From assembly GCA_964459445.1 (NCBI GenBank), contig CAYWMP010000240.1, positions 1 to 7,628 on the forward strand: DNA of 7,628 bases, written 5' to 3'. The translations under genes were made by a program, and so were the position numbers. Source of the stretch: CAYWMP01 sp964459445 (GTDB lineage Bacteria > Desulfobacterota > DSM-4660 > Desulfatiglandales > HGW-15). Below the pieces are notes generated by a model. That model saw only the letters and a program-made list of their open reading frames with translations. It was not told where the DNA came from and made no database searches. Positions 1 through 6,726 of the stretch are shown piece after piece. Every line of letters starts with the position of its first letter. Positions within the stretch are counted from its first letter, which is position 1.

Positions 1-1
1 G

Positions 2-1783
2 ATGTCGGATTTTACCTATTCAAATATAGAACGAGAGATGGCGGTTTACGGCTATGACGGGGTGGTGAAAAGCCACTGCCGAATGTGCCACGGGGGTTGC
101 GGGGTGTTGGTTTATACCAAAGAGGGAAAGGCGGTGAAAATCGCTGGAGATCCCGACTGCCCCATCAACCATGGCACGCTCTGCAGTAAGGGAATCGCCT
201 CGACACAACTCGCTTACCATCCGGATCGACTGACCCACCCGGTCAAAAGGATCGGGGGGAAAGGCAACGGAGAGTGGGAACGCATCACGTGGGACGAGGC
301 CCTCGACACTATTGCTGAGCGCATGTCGCATTACAAAGAGAAACATGGGGCTGAATCCATCGTCATGGGTTATGGGACAGGACGGGAAAATGAAGCCGTT
401 ATTTACCGTTTTGCCAACCTGCTGGGGACGCCAAACGTCCTTACCGCCGGTCATTTCTGCTACGGACCCCGCATTGCAACGAGCATCATCACCTGTGGAA
501 CCAATCCTATCGTGGATTACGAAAACCATCCCAAATGCATCATGGTTTGGGGAAACAATCTTGTGATCAGCAATCCCGACTGTTACAAGGGCGAGCCCTT
601 TTCCGTTTCCCTGGACAAGGGAGCCAAGCTCATTGCGGTGGACCCCAGGTTAACCCGAATTGCAGCCCGAGCAGACATCTGGCTCCCCCTAAGGCCCGGT
701 ACTGACACGGCCCTTGCCCTTGGAATGCTCAACGTCATTGTGAATGAACAACTCTATGACAGGGCTTTTGTGGAGAACCATGTCCATGGCTGGGAGCCTT
801 TTGTGGACCGGGTCAATGAGTATCCACTCGAAAGGGTGGAAGGCATTACCTGGGTTCCCAAGGATAAGATAAGAGAGGCCGCCAGGCTCTTTGCAACCAC
901 CAAGCCCGCGGCGGTGCAATGGGGTGTGGCTATTGAGCAACAGATCAACTGCGCGGACAACAACCGAGCCCTCATGGCCCTGATGGGGATCACGGGGAAT
1001 ATCGATGTTCCGGGCGGACAAATGCTCTTTAAGACGCCGAAGATAAGAAACGTCGGGAAATTCGGCGCCCACAACCTGCTGCCGAGGGAGCAAGCGGAAA
1101 AGCGGTTGGGTGGCGATCGATTTCGCCTGGCTGGAAAATTCGCCATCATCAATCCCAAATGTGTTTGGGATGCGATCTTGGAAGAGAAACCCTACCCGGT
1201 CAAAATGCTCTTTTTCATCAGTTCGAATCCACTCATGACAAGAGCCAATGCCAAAGAGGTCTATCGCGCCCTGAAAAAAGTCGAGTTCATGGCCGTAGCG
1301 GACTTCTTCCTGACGCCGACGGCTGAACTTGCGGATATCGTTTTACCGGCCGCCACCTGGCTTGAGATGGATTACATCGGAGATTTTTGGAAGCGCCACG
1401 GCTATATCCTGCCCCGCCGCAAGGTCATCCAGGTCGGAGAATGCCGATCCGACCATGAGATGCTCAATGATCTGGCCCATCGGGTCGGGCAGGGCGAATA
1501 TTGGTGGGAGAACTTTGAAGGCGGGCTGGATCACATCCTGGAGCCCATGGGAATCACCTGGCAGGATTTCAAGAAAATGGATCACATCAGGGGTGAAGTC
1601 GATTACAGAAAATATGAGAAGAAGGGATTCTCGACCCCCACGGGGAAGTTTGAGCTTTATGCCACCCAGCTTGAAAAATGGGGGTACGATCCTCTGCCCC
1701 AATTCCGGGAGCCCCCTGAGAGTCCCTACAGGACCCCCGAGGTCTATGAGCACTACCCCTATATCCTCATTACCGGGAGGAGA
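2..1783 (+). CDS. Molybdopterin (bis-MGD) oxidoreductase, catalytic subunit, 3' end lost in assembly gap
   Basis: Seen: 594 readable residues. An N-terminal cluster motif has C26, C29, C33 and C61 (CRMCHGGC, then LCSKG), the [4Fe-4S] ligands typical of the DMSO-reductase/formate-dehydrogenase superfamily, with K63 in the usual electron-transfer position. HFCYGPR (C153) lies where the protein ligand to Mo or W is expected. Later family motifs include DPRLTRIAARADIWLPLRPG (214-233), GITGNIDVPGG (329-339), TPTAELADIVLPAATWLE (438-455) and STPTGKFELY (544-553). Known: these enzymes are usually about 650-800 residues and end in a ~110-residue dinucleotide-binding domain, here just beginning (YPYILITGRR, 585-594) when the N run starts. 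Reading through the gap gives a stop at 1948, but the 20 post-gap residues do not look like this family, so that end is artificial. No Tat signal is visible, which suggests a cytoplasmic enzyme. The start could be ATG 2 or ATG 38, and upstream sequence is absent. The substrate cannot be assigned; the sequence generally resembles acetylene hydratase-like and thiosulfate/polysulfide reductase-like members. Confidence 0.9.
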
Positions 1784-1883
1784 NNNNNNNNNNNNNNNNN
1801 NNNNNNNNNNNNNNNNNNNNNNNNNNNNNNNNNNNNNNNNNNNNNNNNNNNNNNNNNNNNNNNNNNNNNNNNNNNNNNNNNNN
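1784..1883. other. Assembly gap (100 N)
   Basis: An unbroken run of exactly 100 N, the usual placeholder for a scaffold gap of unknown size. It interrupts the molybdopterin oxidoreductase about one C-terminal domain short of its expected end. That domain alone needs roughly 330-360 bp, so the true gap is probably longer than 100 bp. Order and adjacency of the two sides depend on scaffolding evidence that cannot be seen here. Confidence 0.98.
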
Positions 1884-1995
1884 GCCCATTGTATCCATTT
1901 TCGCGATACTTAGGGGAATTCATCAATGTGGGTTCATTTCTTGGATGAATGACAGAAGATCAAGAGATGGCCTTGATAGATTCTGGCGAAGATAA

Positions 1996-2003
1996 AAAAG
2001 AGG
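1996..2003 (+). promoter_or_regulatory. Ribosome binding site deciding the start at 2009
   Basis: AAAAGAGG ends 5 nt before ATG 2009. The alternative in-frame ATG at 1949 follows 'TTCTTGGATGA', with no purine-rich Shine-Dalgarno sequence, so the shorter protein is the better call. Confidence 0.55.
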
Positions 2004-2008
2004 TTACT

Positions 2009-2479
2009 ATGCCTGAAAACGATCTGCCGCCCTGTTTGATATTTATTGATAAGGAAGGAAAGTGGTACCACAAGGGCGCCGAAATGATCCATCGCGAATT
2101 TATTCGGCTTTTCTATGAACAGATGCGCATCGACCACTTGGGTCGATATGTGATTGAGTGGCAGGGAACGCGTTGCTATGTGGATGTGGAAGATACGCCC
2201 TTCGTGGTGAGAAGCGTGAGATTCATGGATGGTGGAGAAGAAAGCAAATCAGGCGTTGTCTTGTATTTAAGCGATGATTCCCAAGAGGATCTGATCCCTG
2301 ATACCGTCTATGTGGGTAAAGACGACGTCCTTTATTGCAAGGTCAAACAGAAAACCTTCCCGGCGCGTTTCAGTCGCCCTGCCTATTATCAGTTCGCCGA
2401 GTATATTGAGGAGGAGGATGGTGATTTTGTCTTGATTCTGGCCGGCAAAAAATATCCTATCCACGCCGCGGTTCAGTGA
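2009..2479 (+). CDS. DUF1285-like protein of unknown function
   Basis: A 156-residue soluble protein with no signal peptide or membrane segment. Seen: an N-terminal strand motif DKEGKWYHKG (14-23), then EFIRLFYEQM (30-39), VEDTPFVV (60-67), and a C-terminal ARFSRPAYYQFAEYI (119-133) followed by an acidic stretch (EEEDGD, 134-139). The order 'DGxWyhkG - lvrLFy - vEDtPFvv - sRpaYYel' matches my memory of the DUF1285 family, found in Proteobacteria and without an assigned biochemical role. The frame is open from an ATG at 1949, but ATG 2009 is preferred because AAAAGAGG lies 5 nt before it and the family-like sequence starts just after it. The 20 residues added by the earlier start resemble nothing. 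The gene lies after the assembly gap and converges on ppiD with 22 bp between stops, so it is not in that operon. Its upstream partner, if any, is lost in the gap. Confidence 0.75.
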   Translation: MPENDLPPCLIFIDKEGKWYHKGAEMIHREFIRLFYEQMRIDHLGRYVIEWQGTRCYVDVEDTPFVVRSVRFMDGGEESKSGVVLYLSDDSQEDLIPDTVYVGKDDVLYCKVKQKTFPARFSRPAYYQFAEYIEEEDGDFVLILAGKKYPIHAAVQ

Positions 2480-2501
2480 CGAATTCCTTTCCTTATATTA
2501 T

Positions 2502-4400
2502 TTACTGATCAACGGGATTGACGATTTCGATCTCTGCTTTGCTTCGCATGTATTCAAGCCAGTCTCGAATCACGGCCTGGTGCTTGCCCACCGTTAGGGC
2601 ATTACGGTATTCCTGCTTCTTTTTCTGATATTCCTCTTCATCTATGCCCTGGTCTGCCTCCCAACGAATGACAAAGACACCCTGATCGTTTTCAAACACC
2701 CTGTCTGCATACCGTTTATCTTCCCCAAGCCCGAAGCTGGCTTCCTGGAGTTCCGGCGCATAGCCGACCTGCGAAATATAGTCCGTCCTGGTAAAGAAAT
2801 CAGTGGTTTCCGGCTTGAGTCCGTTTTCCTTTGCGACCTCCTCCCAGTCAGCGCCCTCTTTCAGCTTTTTCAAATAGGCACCCGCTTTTGACTTGGCCTC
2901 CTCTTTTGCCCTAAATGCGACATAGTCCACTTTAAGTTTGTCGCTGACTTCAGATAACTCCGGCAGGTGAGATGCTTCTTTGTCTGTGACTTGGAAGATG
3001 TAGAACATTTCTTCATGTTCTATCAGATCGCTGGTCCCATTTTTATCCAGGGAAAAGAGGGTTTGCAGCAGCTTTGGCTCTCCGCCAATTTCCGGTATCT
3101 CATCGGCTTGGGAGAACAAACCCGTGTCCTTTGTGGATAGACCATGTTCTGCGGCGTATTCTGCAAGTTCCACTTCATAGGGCATTTGATCAATGAGTGA
3201 AAGGGCCTTTTCATGGGCAAGATCCATGGCAGCATACTTCGTCAGGGTATCGGATATTTCTTTTCTGGCTTCTTCCAGGCTTTTCGTCTTGGCCTCCTTG
3301 ATATCTTCCACCTTGATAATATGGTATCCAAACTCGGTCTTTACGAGATCGCTTATGTCACCCTTTTTCAGGTTAAATGCGGTTTCCTCGAAGGCCTTTA
3401 CCATTTGACCTTTTGGGAAAAAGCCAAGGCCTCCGCCCTTTTCGGCCGTGGGACCTTCGGAATGAGCCTTTGCCAGTTCTGTAAAATCCTCACCTCCCTT
3501 TGCCTTTTCCAGAACCTCCAAAGCCTTCTCCTTGACCTTCTTTTCATCCTCATCGGAGGTTTCCCGGTCTAATTTAAAAAGTATATGTCTTGCCTTTACT
3601 TGTTTTTCCTCCTTGAACTTTGCAAGATTGTCTTCGTAATAATTGTTGATTTCATGGTCTGTGGCTTTGACTTCCTCCTCAAAGTCCTCTGGATCAATGG
3701 CCAAATAGGCGATTTTTATCTTGTCAGGAATTCGATATTCTTCCTTATGCTCTTCAAAGTATTTCTCCATTCCTGATTCATCCGGTTCAAGGGTGGCCTT
3801 GAAATCATCCGGCGGGAATTTGACAAAACTCACTTTTACCTTTTGATTTGAGAAATTGAATTGATCAAGAACCTCGTTGTCCGTCACCGGCAGGAAGGTC
3901 ACCAAGATTTGTTCCACCTTAGACTGCAGCAATTCCTGGGCAATGCCCCTCTCAAAATCCTCCGGTTCCATCCGGTTGTTTAAAAGAAGAGAGCGATATC
4001 TGCCCTCATCAAATCGGCCGTTGAACTGGAAAGACGGGTATGCCATGATTTTCTGCTGTATTTCCTCTTCCGTAACATCCAATCCGATCCTTTTGGCCTC
4101 CTGGCCCACCAACTTCTCATTGATGATATTGGTCAATGCCTTGTTCCTTAGATCAAATACCTTTATTAGGTTATCACTCCAAACGCTGCCATAATCCCTC
4201 TGCAAACCTTCAAGGAGCTTTCTGTAAACCTTTTGATAGTCCACGCCGCTGATGAGTTCCCCGTTTACATAGGCGATCTTCAACCCGGGGCTGGACCGAA
4301 ATGAATACCCAAAATAAAAAACAAAAACGATTGCAATCATTCCTATCAGGAACTTAATCAGCCAGGATTTGGCATGCTTTCTCATTAAACTCAATAACAT
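2502..4400 (-). CDS. ppiD: PpiD-like membrane-anchored periplasmic chaperone / peptidyl-prolyl isomerase
   Basis: A 632-residue protein, close to the ~620 of E. coli PpiD. Seen: a short basic N-terminus (MRKHAKSWLIK), one hydrophobic segment at about 14-34 acting as an uncleaved inner-membrane anchor, then a SurA/PpiD-type chaperone region (about 40-180; AYVNGELISGVDYQKVYRKL, FNGRFDEGRYRSLL). A complete parvulin domain spans about 266-367, with ARHILFK (H272), GGGLGFFPKGQMVKAFEETAF (322-342) and FGYHIIKV (H360). Two further regions (about 432-475 and 534-581) look like degenerate parvulin halves, as is common at the C-terminus of this family. Known role: it helps newly exported proteins fold near the Sec translocon, on the periplasmic face of the inner membrane. 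E. coli PpiD has little isomerase activity, but the conserved parvulin histidines are kept here, so activity is possible. ATG 4400 has a strong upstream site; M6 is a possible alternative start. The gene is divergent from the HDOD gene and convergent with the DUF1285-like gene, so it appears monocistronic in this window. Confidence 0.9.
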   Translation of the reverse strand: MLLSLMRKHAKSWLIKFLIGMIAIVFVFYFGYSFRSSPGLKIAYVNGELISGVDYQKVYRKLLEGLQRDYGSVWSDNLIKVFDLRNKALTNIINEKLVGQEAKRIGLDVTEEEIQQKIMAYPSFQFNGRFDEGRYRSLLLNNRMEPEDFERGIAQELLQSKVEQILVTFLPVTDNEVLDQFNFSNQKVKVSFVKFPPDDFKATLEPDESGMEKYFEEHKEEYRIPDKIKIAYLAIDPEDFEEEVKATDHEINNYYEDNLAKFKEEKQVKARHILFKLDRETSDEDEKKVKEKALEVLEKAKGGEDFTELAKAHSEGPTAEKGGGLGFFPKGQMVKAFEETAFNLKKGDISDLVKTEFGYHIIKVEDIKEAKTKSLEEARKEISDTLTKYAAMDLAHEKALSLIDQMPYEVELAEYAAEHGLSTKDTGLFSQADEIPEIGGEPKLLQTLFSLDKNGTSDLIEHEEMFYIFQVTDKEASHLPELSEVSDKLKVDYVAFRAKEEAKSKAGAYLKKLKEGADWEEVAKENGLKPETTDFFTRTDYISQVGYAPELQEASFGLGEDKRYADRVFENDQGVFVIRWEADQGIDEEEYQKKKQEYRNALTVGKHQAVIRDWLEYMRSKAEIEIVNPVDQ

Positions 4401-4409
4401 TCAGAACTT

Positions 4410-4414
4410 CCTCC
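4410..4414 (-). promoter_or_regulatory. Shine-Dalgarno site of ppiD
   Basis: On the minus strand the sequence reads GGAGG, then 9 nt, then ATG (4400-4398). This strong site supports the upstream start rather than the in-frame ATG five codons later. Confidence 0.7.
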
Positions 4415-4495
4415 AAGACGGTATAGTTTATGCATATTTACCTATCGGCAAGAATCCCTACGGGAAACAGGCACGCAAAATGAACAATGCATTCT

Positions 4496-4532
4496 GGTTT
4501 GCCTACTGAATCTATTGCATGCAGGCAAAACC
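4496..4532. repeat. Inverted repeat in the ppiD/HDOD intergenic region
   Basis: GGTTTGCCT (4496-4504) is complementary to AGGCAAAACC (4523-4532) with a single bulged A, around an 18-nt spacer that contains GCATGC. It could be an mRNA hairpin or an operator between the divergent genes. No family is recognised. Confidence 0.4.
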
Positions 4533-4670
4533 TTATACCTGACTTTCTTCACGGTTTCAATGACATAATTGGTGTATCCCTACAGCCCTGTTTAAGAGTG
4601 ATCCCTATTATGCTTTTTGATACACGCTTTGGATCTAGCGAGGCACTGTATTCAAGAATTGGAACGTCTC

Positions 4671-4707
4671 ATGGGGGAACGAGGCTCCGCGGTGGCGCCC
4701 ATTTTTT
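4671..4707 (+). terminator. Possible terminator or attenuator hairpin in the HDOD gene leader
   Basis: ATGGG (4671-4675) pairs with CCCAT (4698-4702). The GC-rich interior includes CCGCGG, and the stem is followed directly by a run of six T (4702-4707). The stem is short and imperfect for an intrinsic terminator. It lies about 94 nt before the HDOD start, so it could only attenuate that gene or end an unseen upstream transcript. Confidence 0.3.
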
Positions 4708-4770
4708 ATCCTCAAGGCAGAAAGTGCCGATGAATTTAATGGATTGGACTCAAAGATCAATGCTCCTTTT

Positions 4771-4784
4771 CCGGAATGGTCCGG
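4771..4784 (+). promoter_or_regulatory. 5-4-5 dyad just upstream of the HDOD gene start
   Basis: CCGGA-ATGG-TCCGG is a perfect 5-bp inverted repeat with a 4-nt loop. It ends 16 nt before ATG 4801 and 6 nt before the AGAGG ribosome binding site, so it could be an RNA hairpin at the translation start or a small operator. It may also be chance. Confidence 0.3.
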
Positions 4785-4800
4785 CTGATTAGAGGTATTT

Positions 4801-6444
4801 ATGACGTCTCAATTTCATGTCCTCTCACTTGACAATAGCCCGGCGTTTAATGAACTCCTCGAAACAAAACTGCCGAATGGAGACTATTTTGTTGAAACAT
4901 TGAGCGGACTCGACCAAATGAAAGGGATACTTCAAAAAAGGATGCCCGACCTCCTGTTTCTCCGCACCAAATCAGATAAATTCGATCCATTCAGCATTTG
5001 CATGAAACTATCAAAGGCCGGCATTGCGGTCATCATGATTTCCAGTGCCCCGACCCGTCAACTCCTAATAAAAGCTGCGAAACATGGAGCTATTGATGTC
5101 TTTCTAAATCCTTTGAAGCCTGAAGAGATTCCGGTAAGAACTGAAAAGGCGCTGATTAAAACCGGCAAACTGGATGAGCAGACCGAGACCGGACTTGAAG
5201 AGCAATTTCTTCTTACGAACAAGGTACCCGCTGAAAAGGTGAAAGTCCTTATCAAAAGAGTGAGTGAGCTACTTGCCCTGCCCTTCGCCGTCGTCAAGAT
5301 CATTCGTCTATGCAATGACTCTTCAACGAGCACCCAGGATCTCGAAAAACCTGTTCAGTCTGATCCTGCCATTGCAGCCATGATTATGAAGCTTGCTACC
5401 TCCGTTGCCTATTCCTCCGTCAACCAGGCGAGCAGCGTTCGAAGGGCGCTCGTACGAATTGGCTTAAAAGCAACAAGAAACCTCGTGGTATCCTGCTCCG
5501 TCTTTAAATTATTTTTCAAGGAAAACAAAAGCTTTGGATTTAATAGGGTTTGGTTTTGGGCCCACTCACTCACGACCGGCATTTGCGCTCAAGTCTTGGC
5601 CAAACACTTCAGGCATCCGCAACCTGAAGACGCCTTTATGGCGGGTCTACTGCACGATATAGGGAAAATGGTGCTGGACGATTTTCTGAGCGTGGATTTC
5701 CAAAATGCGGTGCGGCTTTCGAATCTTGAGAACATGCCCATGCGGTTAGCTGAAATTTCGATTTTTGACTGCCACCACGCCTATGTCGGCTCTCAGGTTG
5801 CCAAGTTCTGGGGGTTCCCCTCCGCTATTGTCCAAGGCATTGCCCAGCATCATCGCTATACACATCTATCTAAAATTGATAACAACACGTCTATTGAAGC
5901 CCTTGTGTGTATGGGAAACCATATGTCCAAGGCCCTGCGAGCCGGAAGCGGGGGGGATTATATTGCGGAGCGGGGGACATTGCCATTGTGGGACCGTCTG
6001 CCTAGCGGGCTTCAATGGGACAAGATCATTTCGGAGGTGTTGGAAGAGGTCAATGATTATGTGGATGTTTTGGAAATTCCTCCCAAACATTTTCAGTTGA
6101 ACAATCCCGAGGAAGTGATAGGTAAGGTGGGGCTTTTTCTTCCACATTCCCCGAACTACGGTCCCCTCATGCAGATCGCCCTGGAAAGAATGGGGATCAA
6201 GACCCAGCCATTTTCATCGTTGGATCAGGAAATCATCGATAATGGGGACCTCGATTTCATCATCGGAGATTTAAGCTCGGTCAAAAGCGATGATGAGATG
6301 GGTCGGTATTATAAGGTACTTAAACCTCTCGCCGGCAAAAACATCGTTCTGCCTCGGACAGACGAAAAGGACAGACCCTTTAATTTGGATTTCTTCTGGT
6401 TTGAATCAAAAGTAAGGGAAGCCCTGCGGATAGCGGGGTTATGA
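4801..6444 (+). CDS. Degenerate receiver - HDOD domain signalling protein with alpha/beta tail
   Basis: A 547-residue cytoplasmic protein with no signal peptide or membrane segment. Domain 1 (about 5-118) has receiver-like strand/helix spacing, but the phospho-acceptor after PDLLFL is R55. The acidic pocket reads D11-N12, IMISSAPT (78-85) keeps the Ser/Thr switch position, and the usual Lys is N103 (FLNP). It therefore should not accept phosphate in the normal way. Domain 2 (about 145-425) is HDOD: LALPFAVVKIIRLCND (158-173), SDPAIAAMIM, RRALVRIGLKATRN, WFWAHS (H255), AGLLHDIGK (H285/D286), CHHAYVGSQVAKFWGFP (H325/H326), QHH (H350/H351) and N373 where true HD hydrolases usually have a distal Asp. 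Domain 3 (about 440-547; GKVGLFLPHSP, DFIIGD) resembles another degenerate receiver or flavodoxin-like fold. Known: HDOD proteins act in bacterial signalling, often as output modules of two-component or chemosensory systems, generally without proven catalysis. ATG 4801 has AGAGG 5 nt upstream. A close homologue follows at 6727. Confidence 0.88.
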   Translation: MTSQFHVLSLDNSPAFNELLETKLPNGDYFVETLSGLDQMKGILQKRMPDLLFLRTKSDKFDPFSICMKLSKAGIAVIMISSAPTRQLLIKAAKHGAIDVFLNPLKPEEIPVRTEKALIKTGKLDEQTETGLEEQFLLTNKVPAEKVKVLIKRVSELLALPFAVVKIIRLCNDSSTSTQDLEKPVQSDPAIAAMIMKLATSVAYSSVNQASSVRRALVRIGLKATRNLVVSCSVFKLFFKENKSFGFNRVWFWAHSLTTGICAQVLAKHFRHPQPEDAFMAGLLHDIGKMVLDDFLSVDFQNAVRLSNLENMPMRLAEISIFDCHHAYVGSQVAKFWGFPSAIVQGIAQHHRYTHLSKIDNNTSIEALVCMGNHMSKALRAGSGGDYIAERGTLPLWDRLPSGLQWDKIISEVLEEVNDYVDVLEIPPKHFQLNNPEEVIGKVGLFLPHSPNYGPLMQIALERMGIKTQPFSSLDQEIIDNGDLDFIIGDLSSVKSDDEMGRYYKVLKPLAGKNIVLPRTDEKDRPFNLDFFWFESKVREALRIAGL

Positions 6445-6522
6445 AGAAATTGATATTGCCTTTATGGTCCATTTTTTGCAAATTCATTTTGTCTCCCGTT
6501 CCTGGTTTGTAGGTAAAGTGAA

Positions 6523-6668
6523 GCCGCCTCCCGGCAAAATGGGGAGCGCACGAAAATGATGGCGGAACTCTCCATAGCCTTATGCCCTCCTTCGCTAAAG
6601 CTTCGGAGGGCTCTCTCTGCCATTCTCCCCACGGCACGCCGTGGGGCATTATGGCGAAGGAGAGCATA
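6523..6668. repeat. Nested palindrome cluster (REP/MITE-like candidate)
   Basis: Four stems are visible in 146 bp. GCCG/CGGC lies at 6523-6535. ATGGGGAG (6539-6546) pairs with CTCTCCAT (6568-6575), one G-T wobble. GCCCTCC (6584-6590) pairs with GGAGGGC (6605-6611). CCCCACGG (6627-6634) pairs with CCGTGGGG (6639-6646) around a CACG loop, and this last stem is flanked by GCCAT/ATGGC (6619-6623, 6651-6655). An outer pair, TATGCCCTCCTTCGC (6581-6595) and GCGAAGGAGAGCATA (6654-6668), matches at 14 of 15 positions and competes with the third stem. No coding sequence is present, so if mobile it is a non-autonomous element or a REP-type repeat. The motif CTTCGCTAAAGCTTCGGAGG resembles REP-like repeats I recall from other bacterial genomes. 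Only one copy is present here. Confidence 0.6.
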
Positions 6669-6691
6669 TAGAATCAGTCATTTTTCGCATC

Positions 6692-6705
6692 TCTCATATT
6701 TGAGA
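6692..6705 (+). promoter_or_regulatory. 5-4-5 dyad upstream of the second HDOD gene
   Basis: TCTCA-TATT-TGAGA is a perfect 5-bp inverted repeat with a 4-nt centre. It ends 21 nt before ATG 6727 and shortly before its GAGG ribosome binding site (6718-6721). It has the same geometry as the dyad at 4771-4784 but a different sequence, so a shared RNA shape is likelier than a shared protein operator, if either is real. Confidence 0.3.
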
Positions 6706-6726
6706 ACACTCCACTTTGAGGAATTT

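Larger units (their letters stand above)
4401..4800. other. 400-bp divergent intergenic region with inverted repeats
   Basis: This holds the upstream regions of ppiD (leftward) and of the HDOD gene (rightward). A 101-codon open frame at 4487-4792 (+) has no ribosome binding site and no recognisable protein features, so I do not call it. Seen: an inverted repeat at 4496-4532, a hairpin plus T run at 4671-4707, a small GGCA/TGCC hairpin at 4716-4728 whose TGCC can alternatively pair with GGCACT at 4642-4647, and a 5-4-5 dyad at 4771-4784. I found no convincing sigma-70 or sigma-54 promoter by eye, and the sequence does not match a riboswitch class that I know (c-di-GMP-I and T-box were considered). 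Confidence 0.5.
6445..6726. other. 282-bp intergenic region between the two HDOD paralogues
   Basis: No supportable gene. A minus-strand open frame of 95 codons (6380-6667) only translates the palindromes and the end of the upstream gene, and is rejected. The left part (6445-6520) is plain and AT-rich. The right part carries the palindromic cluster (6523-6668) and a 5-4-5 dyad before the next start. I see no clear intrinsic terminator for the upstream gene. Confidence 0.55.

Noticed and set aside
1884..2008. Possible C-terminal fragment of the oxidoreductase after the gap, or a small gene
   Set aside because: None of the three forward frames gives family-like residues (the gap-joined frame adds only 20 residues before a stop), so I call no gene here.
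2473..2508. TCAGT/ACTGA inverted repeat between the convergent DUF1285-like gene and ppiD as a shared terminator
   Set aside because: Only 5 bp with a 26-nt AT-rich loop, no GC-rich stem and no proper T run in either direction.
4441..4540. Possible c-di-GMP-I (GEMM) riboswitch because of GCACGCAAAA and GGCAAAACC-like strings
   Set aside because: The elements are in the wrong order and spacing, and the other conserved blocks of the class are absent on both strands.
4675..4705. T-box-like CCGCGGTGGC string in the HDOD leader
   Set aside because: It is in the wrong orientation relative to the T-box antiterminator motif, has no specifier domain, and the downstream gene is not tRNA- or amino-acid-related.
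4487..4792. A 101-codon plus-strand open frame in the intergenic region, ending 8 nt before the HDOD gene
   Set aside because: No ribosome binding site before its ATG, no recognisable domain or motif, and it reads through the inverted repeats; most likely a chance open frame.
6380..6667. A 95-codon minus-strand open frame opposite the end of the first HDOD gene
   Set aside because: It is a translation of the palindromic cluster plus the antisense of a real coding end; such frames are a usual by-product of REP-like repeats.
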